Positions 7,541 through 17,186 of a stretch of DNA of 64,000 bases are shown here, piece by piece (position 1 is the first letter of the stretch; each line of letters starts with the position of its first letter). This stretch comes from Candidatus Tectimicrobiota bacterium (lineage in GTDB: Bacteria; Tectomicrobia; Entotheonellia; Entotheonellales; Entotheonellaceae): assembly GCA_026005175.1 (NCBI GenBank), contig BPKO01000003.1:62001-126000 (forward strand), given 5' to 3'. The notes beneath the pieces are model-generated. The model was not told the DNA's origin, did not search any database, and saw only the letters and a list, made by a program, of their open reading frames with translations. The translations under genes and the position numbers were made by a program.

Positions 7541-8350
7541 CTAGGCGAGCCAGCGCTTGCGCCGCTTGTAGTGTTTGACGTCGCGGTAGCTGCGGCGCCC
7601 CGCAGCACTCAAGCCCAGGTAGAACTCTTTCACATCTTCGTTCTCGCGCAGTGTCGCCGCATCGCCGTCGAGCACCACGCGGCCGTTTTCCAGAACGTAG
7701 CCGTAGTCGGCGATGCGCAGGGCCATGGTGGCATTTTGTTCTGCCAGCAGGAAGCTGACACCCTCTTCTTTGTTGAGGCGCCAGACGATTTCGAAGATCT
7801 CTTTGACCAGCTGGGGAGCAAGCCCCATAGAGGGCTCGTCAAGGAGAATGAGGCGCGGCCGCGCCATGAGGGCACGGCCGATAACCAGCATCTGCTGTTC
7901 ACCGCCTGAGACATAGCCGGCTTTGACGTGGCGCCGCTCGGCCAGACGCGGAAAGTAGCTGTAAACCATCTCCAGGTCGCGCTGCACGGCCGCTCTCCCG
8001 TCACGGCGCGTGTAGGCCCCAACGAGCAGGTTCTCCTCACAGGTGAGGTGGCCAAAGGGCCGGCGCCCTTCCATTACCTGGACGATGCCGCGCCGCACCA
8101 GCGTCGAGGAATCCAAGTGCTCGATGCGCTCGCCGCGGTACTCGATAGTCCCCTTGGTCACTTCGCCGCGTTCGGCCCGCAGGAGGTTCGAGATGGCCTT
8201 CAGCGTGGTGGTTTTTCCCGCACCGTTGGCCCCGAGGAGGGTGACGATTCCCCCCTCGGGGACGTGCAGCGACACGCCCTTCAGGACCAAGATGACGTGG
8301 TCGTAGACCACCTCGATGTTGTTGACCTGAAGCAGCGGCTGCGGGCTCAT
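7541..8350 (-). CDS. livF: Branched-chain amino-acid-type ABC transporter ATP-binding protein LivF (locus 1)
   Basis: ABC ATPase of 269 residues. Walker A is GANGAGKTT, the signature SGGEQQMLVIGRAL, Walker B LILLDEPSMGLAP, and the H-loop region is replaced by LLAEQNA as is normal for LivF. A C-terminal tail (AAGRRSYRDVKHYKRRKRW) extends beyond the typical 235-residue LivF. It pairs with LivG at the inner face of the membrane. It is the last transporter gene of a minus-strand unit, starting 5 bases after the binding-protein gene ends. Confidence 0.92.
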   Translation of the reverse strand: MSPQPLLQVNNIEVVYDHVILVLKGVSLHVPEGGIVTLLGANGAGKTTTLKAISNLLRAERGEVTKGTIEYRGERIEHLDSSTLVRRGIVQVMEGRRPFGHLTCEENLLVGAYTRRDGRAAVQRDLEMVYSYFPRLAERRHVKAGYVSGGEQQMLVIGRALMARPRLILLDEPSMGLAPQLVKEIFEIVWRLNKEEGVSFLLAEQNATMALRIADYGYVLENGRVVLDGDAATLRENEDVKEFYLGLSAAGRRSYRDVKHYKRRKRWLA

Positions 8351-8355
8351 GGCAG

Positions 8356-9675
8356 TTACTGCTCGGCGGCGCAGTTGCGCGGCGTGATGTTGTTTTCCTT
8401 GGCGTACTCCAGGGCCGCCTTCTCGATCATTGGACGCACCACTTCACGCATGGGGGTGATCCAGTCGCTGACTTGCTTCCACGTCTCCCCGGTCCACTGC
8501 TGGATGAACACCGGACCGTTGCCTTCGTGGTCTTCGCAGGTGATTTTGATGGGCCGCACGAAGCCGCCAAAGCCGATCTGCTTCAGGTAGTCTTCGGTGA
8601 GGTGCAGGTTCTCAAAGCCCCAGCGCACCTCCTCGCCGCCGACAGCCCGGTTGCCATACTTGCGCATCGCGGTGCGGATGGCTTCGGTGTCGTACATGGC
8701 GTTGACCAGGCCGCGGTTGTACAGCACTTCGCCGAAGTTGTTGGCTTTGGCCTCGGCCAGGTTGCCGTTGTAGACGTATTTCAGGATGTCCCGGTGGACG
8801 TCAAAGTCCGTTCCCACGCCGTGGAAGTTGCCCGCCTTGTAGCCAATGGCGTCTTTGCCGGCCGGCACCACGTCCGACTCGCTCCCTGACCACCACACGC
8901 CAATGAAGCGGTCCATGGGATAGCGAATGGCGGCCGCCTCTTTGATTGCCACCTGGTTCATCACCCCCCAGCCCCACATGAACACCCAGTGTGGGCGATA
9001 GCGGCGGATCTGCAGCCAGGTGGCCTTTTGCTCCTGGCCGGGATGGTCGACGGCCAGCAGCTGCAGGTCATAGCCGTACTGCTCGGCCAGCACGGTGAGC
9101 GTCGGAATGGGCTCCTTGCCATAGGGACTGTTGTGGTACACCAGGGCGATGCGCTTGCCCTTCAGCTTGTCCATCCCTCCTTCTTGCTCGCCAACATACT
9201 TGATAAACGCCGAGGCCTGGCTCCAGTAAGTGGTGGGGAAGTTAAACGCCCAGGCAAACACGCGCCCATCGGCGGCAGCCGTCTGCCCGTAGCCCATGGA
9301 GTGAATGGGGACCTTGTCGATCGGCGCGCGCGGGATGAGCTGGTAAGTAATGCCGGTGCTGTAAGGATTCACCAGCGCTGCCCCCTTGGGTCCCTTGTTC
9401 TTCAGCTTCTCGTAGCACTCCACCCCCAGCTTGGTGTTGTACTGCGTCTCGCACTCCTCCCAAGTGATCTTCACGCCGTTGATGCCACCGTCGCGGGCGT
9501 TGAGCAGCCGCAAGTAGTCACGGAAGCCGTTGGCCGCGGGAATGCCGTTTGGCGCATAGGGCCCGGTGCGGTAGACGAGCATGGGGATGAAAATTTCCTC
9601 CTGCGCCAGGGCCGGGGCCACCAGCACGCTCAGGGCCAGGATGGCCACTGCAAGGCGTTTTAGATTGCGCCACAT
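8356..9675 (-). CDS. ABC transporter substrate-binding protein (HAAT/Liv type, locus 1)
   Basis: Periplasmic binding protein of 439 residues. The signal peptide is hydrophobic (LAVAILALSVLVAPALA) with a signal peptidase I site ALA-QEE and no lipobox. The Peripla_BP_6 fold is shown by MLVYRTGPYAPNGIPAANGFRDYLRLLN and VNPYSTGITYQLIP. The ATG at 9675 is preferred because AAAAAGGAGGACGATTT sits just before it. It lies between livM and livF. The full operon with a CoA ligase suggests the ligand is a carboxylate rather than leucine, but that is inference. Confidence 0.9.
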   Translation of the reverse strand: MWRNLKRLAVAILALSVLVAPALAQEEIFIPMLVYRTGPYAPNGIPAANGFRDYLRLLNARDGGINGVKITWEECETQYNTKLGVECYEKLKNKGPKGAALVNPYSTGITYQLIPRAPIDKVPIHSMGYGQTAAADGRVFAWAFNFPTTYWSQASAFIKYVGEQEGGMDKLKGKRIALVYHNSPYGKEPIPTLTVLAEQYGYDLQLLAVDHPGQEQKATWLQIRRYRPHWVFMWGWGVMNQVAIKEAAAIRYPMDRFIGVWWSGSESDVVPAGKDAIGYKAGNFHGVGTDFDVHRDILKYVYNGNLAEAKANNFGEVLYNRGLVNAMYDTEAIRTAMRKYGNRAVGGEEVRWGFENLHLTEDYLKQIGFGGFVRPIKITCEDHEGNGPVFIQQWTGETWKQVSDWITPMREVVRPMIEKAALEYAKENNITPRNCAAEQ

Positions 9676-9723
9676 AAATCGTCCTCCTTTTTCTCTAGTT
9701 CCGACCCGTCCCTGCAACTGCTG

Positions 9724-10800
9724 TCAGTACGGGAAAGGCCACCGCCGCAGCTTCTCCTTGGCAATCTGCCACAGGCGGGCCAGGCCAAGGGGCTCGACGA
9801 TGAGGAAAAACACAATCAGGCCGCCAAACACCATCGCTTCCACTTCTTTGGCGAGGTCTACCGGCACCTCGATGCCGAACAGCCGCGGCACGTTGGTGAG
9901 AAAAATCGGCACCAGGACGATGAACCCGGCCCCCAGGATGGAGCCCAGAATGCTCCCTAAGCCGCCGATGATGATCATGAACAGCACTTCAAACGACACG
10001 GTGATGTCAAAGGCCAGGGTTTCTACGCTGCCCAGGTAGAGGCTAAACACCAGGGCACCGGCGAGGCCGCAGTAAAACGAGCTCACGGCAAACGCCGAAA
10101 GCTTGGTGGTGAGCGGCCGAATGCCGATGATTTCGGCCGCCACGTCCATGTCGCGAATCGCCATCCAAGTGCGGCCGATGTTGGTCCGCACCAGGTTCTT
10201 GGCCAGCAGGGCAAAGACGACCACGAAACTCAGGGCCACGAGGTAGCGCACCGTGGCGGTGGCCTCCGGCCCGGTGACCATCACCCCCAGGAACGTGCGC
10301 GGCGGCATGGTGATGGTGCCTGAGGGGTTGTAGTTGAAAAACCACGGCACGCGGTTAAAGAGCCAGATGAGAAAGAACTGCGCCGCCAGGGTGGCCACCG
10401 CCAGGTAGAGCCCTTTGATGCGCAGGCTGGGAAGGCCAAAGAGAATGCCAACCCCGGCGGCAAAAAGGCCAGCCAGGAGAAACACGACGATGACGTTGAG
10501 CTCGGGGAACGCCGTGGTGAGCTTGTAGACGGCGTAAGCGCCCACCGCCATAAAGCCGCCGGTGCCCAGCGAGAGCTGCCCGGCATAGCCGGTGAGCAGG
10601 TTAAGGCCGATGGCGGCAATCGAAAAGACCAGCCAGGGAATGAGCACCGCTTGCAACCAGTACTCGTTGGCCACCAAGGGCACGACGACGAAGGCCACGC
10701 CCAACGCGGCCACCACGAACCAGCGGTCCTGGGCAATGGGGAAAATCGCTTGGTCGCGACGGTAGCTGGTCTTGAACTGCCCGGTTTCGCGATAAATCAC
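9724..10800 (-). CDS. livM: Branched-chain amino-acid-type ABC transporter permease LivM (locus 1)
   Basis: Inner-membrane permease of 358 residues with about nine hydrophobic segments. Typical LivM marks are GLNLLTGYAGQLSLGTGGFMAVGAY, GLYLAVATLAAQ, the cytoplasmic coupling region AIRDMDVAAEIIGI and the C-terminal GGLGSILGSILGAGF. A hydrophilic N-terminal extension of about 25 residues precedes the first helix. It starts 2 bases after livH ends, in the same operon. Confidence 0.9.
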   Translation of the reverse strand: MIYRETGQFKTSYRRDQAIFPIAQDRWFVVAALGVAFVVVPLVANEYWLQAVLIPWLVFSIAAIGLNLLTGYAGQLSLGTGGFMAVGAYAVYKLTTAFPELNVIVVFLLAGLFAAGVGILFGLPSLRIKGLYLAVATLAAQFFLIWLFNRVPWFFNYNPSGTITMPPRTFLGVMVTGPEATATVRYLVALSFVVVFALLAKNLVRTNIGRTWMAIRDMDVAAEIIGIRPLTTKLSAFAVSSFYCGLAGALVFSLYLGSVETLAFDITVSFEVLFMIIIGGLGSILGSILGAGFIVLVPIFLTNVPRLFGIEVPVDLAKEVEAMVFGGLIVFFLIVEPLGLARLWQIAKEKLRRWPFPY

Positions 10801-10802
10801 CG

Positions 10803-11739
10803 CTACACCCTCTCGATGATTTCCTCACCAAACAGCCCGTAGGGTCTAAATAGCAGAAAGACCATCGCCAGCACGTAGGCGAACCAGTTCTCGATGGCCC
10901 CCCCTACCAGCGGCCCCCAGTAAACTTCGGCGATTTTTTCCCCCACGCCGATGATGAGACCGCCGACGATGGCGCCCGGAATCGAGGTGAGGCCCGCCCA
11001 GGATGAGCACCGGCAGCGCCTTGAGGGCAATCAGCGACAGGCTAAACTGCACGCCACTTTTGGCGCCCCACATGATGCCCGCCACCAAGGCCACGATGCC
11101 AGCCGCCGACCACACCGTAACCCAGATGGTCTTCAGGGGGACGCCTACCGCCATGGCCGCCTCGTGGTCGTCGGCCACAGCGCGCAAGGCGCGGCCAAGT
11201 GTCGTCTTCTGTGCCAGCACCGCCAGCAGGGCCACCATCACCGCGGCCACTGCGGCTGCCACGAGGTCGAACTGGTTAAGCAGCATGCCACCCACGTCAA
11301 AAGTCCGATCGGGAATGCCCACGTCGAGCTCTTTGACGTTGCTGCCCCACAGGAGCTGGCCAAACCCTTCGAGGAAAAAGGTAAGCCCAATGGTGGCCAT
11401 AAGCAGGGTAAGCGGCGGCTGGTTGACCAGGGGGCGCAGCATGACGCGCTCGATGGCTACTGCCAGCGCCACCATCACCGCTGCCGCAGCCAGGAGCGCC
11501 AGCCCCACCGGCACGCCCCGCTCCATGAAGCCCACCAGGGTGAGGGCGGCAAAGAGCACCATCGCCCCCTGGGCAAAGTTAAAGACTTCGGACGCCTTGA
11601 AAATGAGTACAAAGCCCAGGGCGACCATGGAATACATCACCCCGGCCATGAGGCCGCCCACCACCACCTCGGCAAAAAAGACCGGGGCCGAGACGATGTC
11701 CCGCAGCGGTCCTACCAGCAGCGAGTTCAAAACCTCCAT
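10803..11739 (-). CDS. livH: Branched-chain amino-acid-type ABC transporter permease LivH (locus 1), interrupted by a frameshift
   Basis: LivH permease of about 311 residues. It is recognised from LMAGVMYSMVALGFVLIFKASEVFNFAQGAMVLFAA, then MLRPLVNQPPLTLLMATIG and AVADDHEAAMAVGVPL. Its conserved C-terminal block is split: ALKALPVLILGG is in one frame and LTSIPGAIVGGLIIGVGEKIAE in another. Removing one base near 10991-10995 (GAGGCCCGCCC) rejoins it exactly as in other LivH proteins. The remaining sequence is intact to FRPYGLFGEEIIERV, so a sequencing error or a very recent mutation is likely. Confidence 0.85.
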
Positions 11740-11746
11740 TCTCGCT

Positions 11747-12535
11747 TCACCCCTCCTCGTGCACCACCCCGAGGTAAGCGTCGATCACGTCCTGGTTGGT
11801 GCGCACTTCCTCGGGCGAGCCTTCGGCGATCTTGCGGCCGTAATCGAGGACCACCACACGGTCCGAGATGTCCATCACCACCCCCATGTCGTGCTCGATG
11901 AGCACGCAGGTGATGCCGAACTCCTCACGGGTGTCGAGGATGAAGCGGCACATGTCTTCTTTTTCTTCCACGTTCATCCCCGCCATGGGTTCATCAAGCA
12001 ACAGCAGCTTGGGCTCGGCGGCCAGCGCCCGCCCCAGCTCCACCCGCTTCTGCAAGCCGTAAGGCAGCCGCCCCACCGGCGTTTTGCGAATGGCTTCGAT
12101 TTCTAGAAAGTCGATGATTTTTTCCACGTAGGCGCGGTGTTCTTCTTCCTCGCGCAGGGCCCACCCCCAGTACAGCGCCTGGCTGAAGAGGCCGCGGCGC
12201 ATGTGCAGGGCACGGCCAGTCATGAGGTTTTCTAGCACGGTCATGCCCTTGAACAGCGCCACGTTCTGGAAAGTGCGGGCGATGCCCTGCCGTGCCACCT
12301 CGTAAGGCCGCGTGTGGCGCGGCCGTTCTTTGCCCATAAACACGATGCGGCCGCGCTGGGGCCGGTACACACCGCTGATGACGTTCAAGAGAGAGGTCTT
12401 GCCGGCGCCGTTGGGGCCAATGATGGCCAGGAGCTCGCCGGCATAGACATCGACGCTGACGTCGATGAGCGCTTGCACGGCGCCAAACGAGAGGCTGACT
12501 TCCTGGACCTGCAAGATGGCCTCGCCCTGGGACAT
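11747..12535 (-). CDS. livG: Branched-chain amino-acid-type ABC transporter ATP-binding protein LivG (locus 1)
   Basis: ABC ATPase of 262 residues. Walker A is IGPNGAGKTS, the degenerate LivG signature LPYGLQKRVELGRALA, Walker B LLLLDEPMAGMN, and the H-loop VLIEHDMGVVMDI. The family-typical insert after Walker A (ARQGIARTFQNVALFKGMTVLENLM) is present. It lies between the acyl-CoA ligase gene (21 bases upstream) and livH (7 bases downstream) on the minus strand, consistent with one transcript. Confidence 0.92.
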   Translation of the reverse strand: MSQGEAILQVQEVSLSFGAVQALIDVSVDVYAGELLAIIGPNGAGKTSLLNVISGVYRPQRGRIVFMGKERPRHTRPYEVARQGIARTFQNVALFKGMTVLENLMTGRALHMRRGLFSQALYWGWALREEEEHRAYVEKIIDFLEIEAIRKTPVGRLPYGLQKRVELGRALAAEPKLLLLDEPMAGMNVEEKEDMCRFILDTREEFGITCVLIEHDMGVVMDISDRVVVLDYGRKIAEGSPEEVRTNQDVIDAYLGVVHEEG

Positions 12536-12556
12536 CTCGGCCGTCCTCCTCCCTGC

Positions 12557-14541
12557 TCAGCTCGCTTTGGCCAGCGGGGCTGCCGGCACGGGGGCCAGCT
12601 CGCGGATGCGCAGATCGGCTTTGATGGTGCCGCGGCGCCCGTCTTCGAAGACCACTTGCGCTTCCACGCTGACGTGGTCGGCGTCGCCGTAGAGCGCCTC
12701 GACGAGCTCGGCGTACTTCTGGGCGATGAAGCGACGCCGCACCTTGCGGGTGCGGGTGAGCTCGCCGTCGTCGGGGTCGAGTTCTTTGTGCAGAATCAGG
12801 AAGCGCCGGATCTGCGCCCCGGCCAGCTGCGGCTCCTGGGCCAGGGAGGCGTTGACGCGGGCAATCTCCCCGGCAATGAGGTCGTAGACCTCCGGACGCG
12901 CCGCCAGGTCGGTATAACTGGTATAGGCGAGGCCACGGCGTTCGGCCCAGTTGCCTACCGCCTCAAGATCGATGTTGATAAAGGCGGTCACAAAAGGCCG
13001 GTCTTTGCCGTGCACCACCGCTTCCTTGATGTAGGGGCTGAACTTGAGCTTGTTTTCCAGGAAGCGCGGCGCAAACAGCGTTTGCTGCGCGTCGGCCAGC
13101 CGGCTCACGTCTTTGGCGCGGTCAATGATTCGGAGATGGCCGTCGGCCCCGAGGTAGCCGGCATCGCCGGTGTGCAGCCAGCCGTCGATGAGGGTTTCTG
13201 CCGTAGCCTGCGGGTTCTTGTAGTATCCCATGAACACCCCGGGGCTGCGCACCAGCACCTCGCCTTCCTCGCTGATTTTGAGCTCCACTTCGGGCATGGG
13301 CGTGCCTACCGTGTCAGGCTTTGCTTCGTCGTCGGGCTGGATGCACACAAAGACGCTGGTTTCCGTCATGCCGTAGAGCTGCTTGATGTTTACTCCAAGG
13401 GCGCGATAGAAAGAGAAAATCTCCGGTCCAATGGCTTCCCCGGCGGTGTAGGCACGCCGAATGCGGCGAAAGCCCAGATTGTCCTTCAAGGGACCGTAGA
13501 CCAGCCACTCGCCGATCGCATAGAGCAGCGCGTCGCGAAGCGGTACTCGCTGCTTGGCCTGGCGGCGGGCTTCCACGCGCTGCGCCACGCCAAGGAAGTA
13601 GTGGACCAGCTTCTGCTTGAGCTTGGCAGCATCCTCGAGGCGAATCATCACTGTGGTGAGGATGTTTTCCCAAATGCGCGGTGGGGCAAAGAAGTATGTG
13701 GGGCCGATTTCGTGGATGTTTTGCAGCACCGTGTCGCTGCTTTCCGGGCAGTTCACCGTAAAGCCAGCGCAGAGGAACTGGGCGTACGAAAAGATAAAGT
13801 CGCCGATCCAGGCCATCGGCAAGTAAGAGACGATTTCTTCGTCGTCACGCAAGCCCTCACGCTGGATGGCGCTGCGCGCCATGGTGAGGAGGTTGTCGTA
13901 AGAGAGCATGACCCCTTTGGGCTGCCCCGTGGTGCCGGAAGTATAGGGAATAACGGCCAAGTCGCTGCCTTTGCCCTCGGCAATTTGCTGCTCGAAGTAA
14001 GTCGGGTGCTGGGTGGCGAACTGGCGCCCCAGGGGCCCTGCACCGCGGTGTAGGCTTCGAGGAAGGGGTAGCGGTAGTGCCGCAGGCCGCGCGGGTCCTC
14101 GTAAAGGATCAGCTCGAGCCGCGGGCAGCGCGCTTTGACGGCAAGCAGCTTGTCTACCTGCTCTTGGTCTTCGGCCACGGCAAAGCGCACCTCGGCATGG
14201 TCGAGGACAAACTGCATCTCTTCGGCCACCGCATCCTGGTAAATGGGCACCGGGACCCCACCCAGGCACTGCGTGGCCATCATCGCCCAGTAAAGCTGCG
14301 GGCGGTTATCGCCAACAATGGCCACTTTGTCGCCGCGCGCCAAGCCTTTGGCCGCCAGCCCGCAGGCCAGAGCCCGCACTTCTTCCAGCATCTGGCCCCA
14401 GGTCCACTCCTGCCAGATGCCGTAGTCCTTTTCGCGCATGGCCACTTTGCGGGGATGGGCCCGGGCACGAAAAAGCAGCCACTTGGGGAAGGTGTCCAAC
14501 CGCGCTTCGAGGTCCTGACGCAAGTCCACCATCGCTTCCAT
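12557..14541 (-). CDS. AMP-dependent acyl-CoA synthetase/ligase (FadD-like), interrupted by a -1 frameshift
   Basis: ATP-dependent acyl-CoA ligase of about 661 residues. The N-terminal part reads PKWLLFRARAHPRKVAMREKDYGIW through WGQMLEEVRALACGLAAKG. The adenylation core motif is PYTSGTTGQPKGVMLSYDN, and the later motifs include YGMTE, GWLHTGDAGYLGADG and RAKDVSRLADAQ. The frame breaks after AYTAVQG. Adding one C to the run at 14036-14038 restores PLGRQFATQHPTYFEQQI. It is first in the Liv-1 operon, so it probably activates the imported carboxylate to its CoA thioester. The substrate could be a long-chain, aromatic or branched acid. Confidence 0.88.
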
Positions 14542-14560
14542 CCGCCAAGCTTACTCCAGT

Positions 14561-14578
14561 TTGTCAAAAACGTGACAA
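14561..14578. promoter_or_regulatory. TTGTCA-N6-TGACAA operator of the acyl-CoA ligase/liv operon
   Basis: TTGTCA (14561-14566) and TGACAA (14573-14578) form a perfect inverted repeat. It lies 10-30 bases downstream of the predicted transcription start and just before the ribosome-binding region, a classic repressor road-block position. TetR- or GntR-type fatty-acid regulators often use such sites, but the cognate protein is not in the window. The same half-sites, with 11-base spacing, occur in the palindrome at 492-532. Confidence 0.5.
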
Positions 14579-14594
14579 GCGTGCAAGCGTCCCC

Positions 14595-14623
14595 TCTATA
14601 CCCGAGGGGATACGAAAATGCAA
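14595..14623 (-). promoter_or_regulatory. Sigma-70 promoter of the acyl-CoA ligase/liv operon
   Basis: On the minus strand TTGCAT (14623-14618), a 17-base spacer, then TATAGA (14600-14595). It lies 54 bases before the ligase ATG, with the inverted-repeat operator between. Confidence 0.55.
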
Positions 14624-14650
14624 GCGGGAAATTTCCCGGGTGGGGACGCG

Positions 14651-16027
14651 TTACCGCGGCTGGGCGCTGAGGGTGACTTCGCGGCCGCGCTCGTCGCCGG
14701 TGATGAGGTGAACGGGGCGGCGCCACAGCTCGGCGATGTAGGCCAGAGTTTGCTCCGCGTAGTGCCGGTCCAGAAAGGTGGTGGTGCGGTCGAGGTGCTC
14801 GAGGTACAGCACTCCGTCGCGCACTTCGCTGATGACGATGCGGGGCACGCCGTAGTTGTAGCGCGGCGCCAGCAATGCTTCGAGCACCGCGTCACGCTCG
14901 CGACTGGTAATGACGACATCCTGACAGCGAGGGCAGCGCTGGTTTGGAGGATGGGCACAGCCGCTGCCGTAGGCAAAGAGCTCGAGCTTTTCCACCAGCT
15001 GCGGGGTGAGGTAGTTGCGCAGGAAGGAGACGTCGTCCTCGGTGCGGCGCACTTCGAAGAGCTTCTCGCGTCCGGTCAGGGACGACTCCCCGGCTTCGTG
15101 CAGGCGGTCCCAGCGTTTCTCGATGTCGACCAGAATCGAATAGCCCAGGTAGTAAGGATTCACCGACAGGCGGCTGCCGGGGTTGACGACGCCGGCGTGC
15201 AGGCGGGCAAACTCGATCATCTCCTCGGGGGAAACGCCGCGCCAGTGGTGGAAGATCTCGGCGTGCCAGTAGCTGGCCCAGCCCTCGTTGAGGATCTTGG
15301 TCATGAACTGCGGGTAAAAGTAGTACGACTCCTCGCGGATGATCTGCAGCACGTCGCGCTGCCACTCTTCAAGCGGCGCATAGGTGATGAGGAACCACAG
15401 CAAGTCACGCTCGGGGTGCGGCGGCAGGCGCTCGCCTACCACCTCGTAGACGACGCTCGGCTGCGGCGTCGCAAAGAGGTCGTCGTAGGGCAAGGCGGGC
15501 CGCTCTTTTTCGACCACCTGGCGCTGAGGATAAGGCTGCCGCTCGAGCCCCTTGTGGGGATCGATGTGGCGGTCGAGGGCAAAGCCAATGTCCATCAGGT
15601 GCTCGACGGTCTCCAGGCCGTAGCGCTCGATGTAGGCATCGATGCGCTGGGCATGGGCCACCGCCTTGTTGACCATGTTGCGGTTGGTGGTGGCAAACAG
15701 CTCGTTGTTTTTAAAGAAGTCGCCGTGGCCAAACACGTGCGCCGCCACCAGCAAGTTGGCAATCTCGCTGTTGGTGTCGAGCAGGAAGGCCAGGCAGGGG
15801 TTGCTGTTGAGCACGATTTCGTAAATCTTGGACAGCCCCATGGTGCCGTAGAGGCGCTGGCTCTGGTAGACCTTGCCGTACGACCAGTGGCGGGCGCGCG
15901 TGGGCAGCCCGTAAGCGGCAATTTCGGTCATGATGTCCTGGGGCACCACCTCAAAGGTAGTGGGGAAAAAGTCAAGGCCAAGGTCGCGCGCCACCTGTTC
16001 TAGCTCGGCCACCCGCTTCTCAAACAT
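14651..16027 (-). CDS. spoVR: SpoVR family protein (YcgB-like)
   Basis: SpoVR/YcgB-family protein of 458 residues, recognised from LGLDFFPTTFEVVPQDIMTEIAAYGLP, RHWSYGKVYQSQRLYGTMGLSKIYEIVLNSNPC and ILNEGWASYWHAEI. The family's role is unclear; in Bacillus it affects the spore cortex, and in enterobacteria it belongs to the yeaGH-ycgB stationary-phase set. Its start overlaps the end of the yeaH-like gene by 8 bases. The order prkA-yeaH-spoVR is conserved in many bacteria. A Cys-rich patch (CAHPPNQRCPRC) near residue 365 could bind metal. Confidence 0.93.
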   Translation of the reverse strand: MFEKRVAELEQVARDLGLDFFPTTFEVVPQDIMTEIAAYGLPTRARHWSYGKVYQSQRLYGTMGLSKIYEIVLNSNPCLAFLLDTNSEIANLLVAAHVFGHGDFFKNNELFATTNRNMVNKAVAHAQRIDAYIERYGLETVEHLMDIGFALDRHIDPHKGLERQPYPQRQVVEKERPALPYDDLFATPQPSVVYEVVGERLPPHPERDLLWFLITYAPLEEWQRDVLQIIREESYYFYPQFMTKILNEGWASYWHAEIFHHWRGVSPEEMIEFARLHAGVVNPGSRLSVNPYYLGYSILVDIEKRWDRLHEAGESSLTGREKLFEVRRTEDDVSFLRNYLTPQLVEKLELFAYGSGCAHPPNQRCPRCQDVVITSRERDAVLEALLAPRYNYGVPRIVISEVRDGVLYLEHLDRTTTFLDRHYAEQTLAYIAELWRRPVHLITGDERGREVTLSAQPR

Positions 16028-17183
16028 GGACGTCCTCCCGCGGCTGCAAGAAGGCCTGCAGCACCTGGTAGACTTCTTCCTTGTGGGTAATGGTGACGCT
16101 CAGAAAGCGCGGGTGGGTGATCGCCTGCAGGGTCTGCTGCAGGGAGCTGGGGGAAACGGGCGACTGGCTGATCCAGCCATAGAAGCTGGCGTCGTCGCGG
16201 TAGCGAATCTCCCCGTAGCCCACCATGTTGCACTGCCCCAGCAGGGGGCCTCTACCAGCTCCTTGCACACCGGGTTGTCGCTGGGCAGGTTGTCACCGTC
16301 GGAGAAGTGAAAGAGGTAAACGTTCCATTTGTCTGCCGGATGGTGCTGCCGCATGTAATCAAGGGCCAGCCGGTATGCCGAAGAGCAGCGGGTGCCGCCG
16401 CTGCTCGAGAGGGCAAAGAAGTCCTGCTCGGACAGCACTTGCGCTTCCACATCGTGGGCGATGAACACTGTTTCGACTTGCCGGTACTTGAGGCGCAAAA
16501 AGCGCACCATCCAGAAGAAAAAGCTTTTGGCCACATACTTCTTGCTGGTGGTCATTGAGCCGCTGCAGTCCATGAGCATGTAGACGGCGGCGTTGGCGTG
16601 CACTTCTTCGAAGGTGTCCCATACTTTGAAGCGCAAGTCGGCGTCGTGCAGGTCTCCCACCTGGGCCAAGCCACGGGCGGCGTTGCGCTTGAGGTTGGCC
16701 AGCAGGGTGCGGCGCTTGTCGAGGTTGGCCAGGGAGCCGCGGCGGCGGATGTCGGTGTAGCGGTGGGCAATGGAAGTCACCTGGCGCTGGGGCTTCTCCT
16801 CGAGCCAGGGCAGGGCCAGGTCCTCGAGCATCATCTGCGTCAGCTCTTCCAGCGGCACCTCCACTTCGTAAGTGTGTTCCCCGGGCTGGTCGCCCGCCTG
16901 GCCGTCGCCGGCCACGGTGCCGTCGCCGCTGCGGCGGGCCCACCACGTCACCGGGCTGCCCCTGCCCCTGGCCCACCCCTGGCTGGGGCTGTCCGTACTT
17001 GAAGCGGTACTGCTCGAGATAGCGCAGCGGGATCTTCACCCGCCGGCTGCCGTCGGAGGTGATAATCGCCTCTTCGACGATCAGCCGGCGCAGGTTCTTG
17101 CGGATCGCTTCTTTGACGCGCTGGTCGTGGCGCAGGCTGTCTTTCAAGCCACGGCCGCGCAGTTCCCACGGAATGCCGCCCAT
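16020..17183 (-). CDS. yeaH: DUF444 / YeaH-like von Willebrand A-type protein, two frameshifts
   Basis: UPF0229 (YeaH) protein of about 387 residues, read in three pieces. The first has LKDSLRHDQRVKEAIRKNLRRLIVEEAIITSDG. The second has EVEVPLEELTQMMLEDLALPWLEEK and the VWA metal site MDCSGSM. The third is GQCNMVGYGEIRYRDDASFYGWIS to QPREDVHV. One extra G at 16936-16938 and one missing C at 16249-16250, both in GGGCC contexts, account for the breaks. YeaH co-operates with the PrkA kinase. Its stop overlaps the spoVR start and its start lies 3 bases after prkA, so the three are one transcript. Confidence 0.88.
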
Positions 17184-17186
17184 GCG

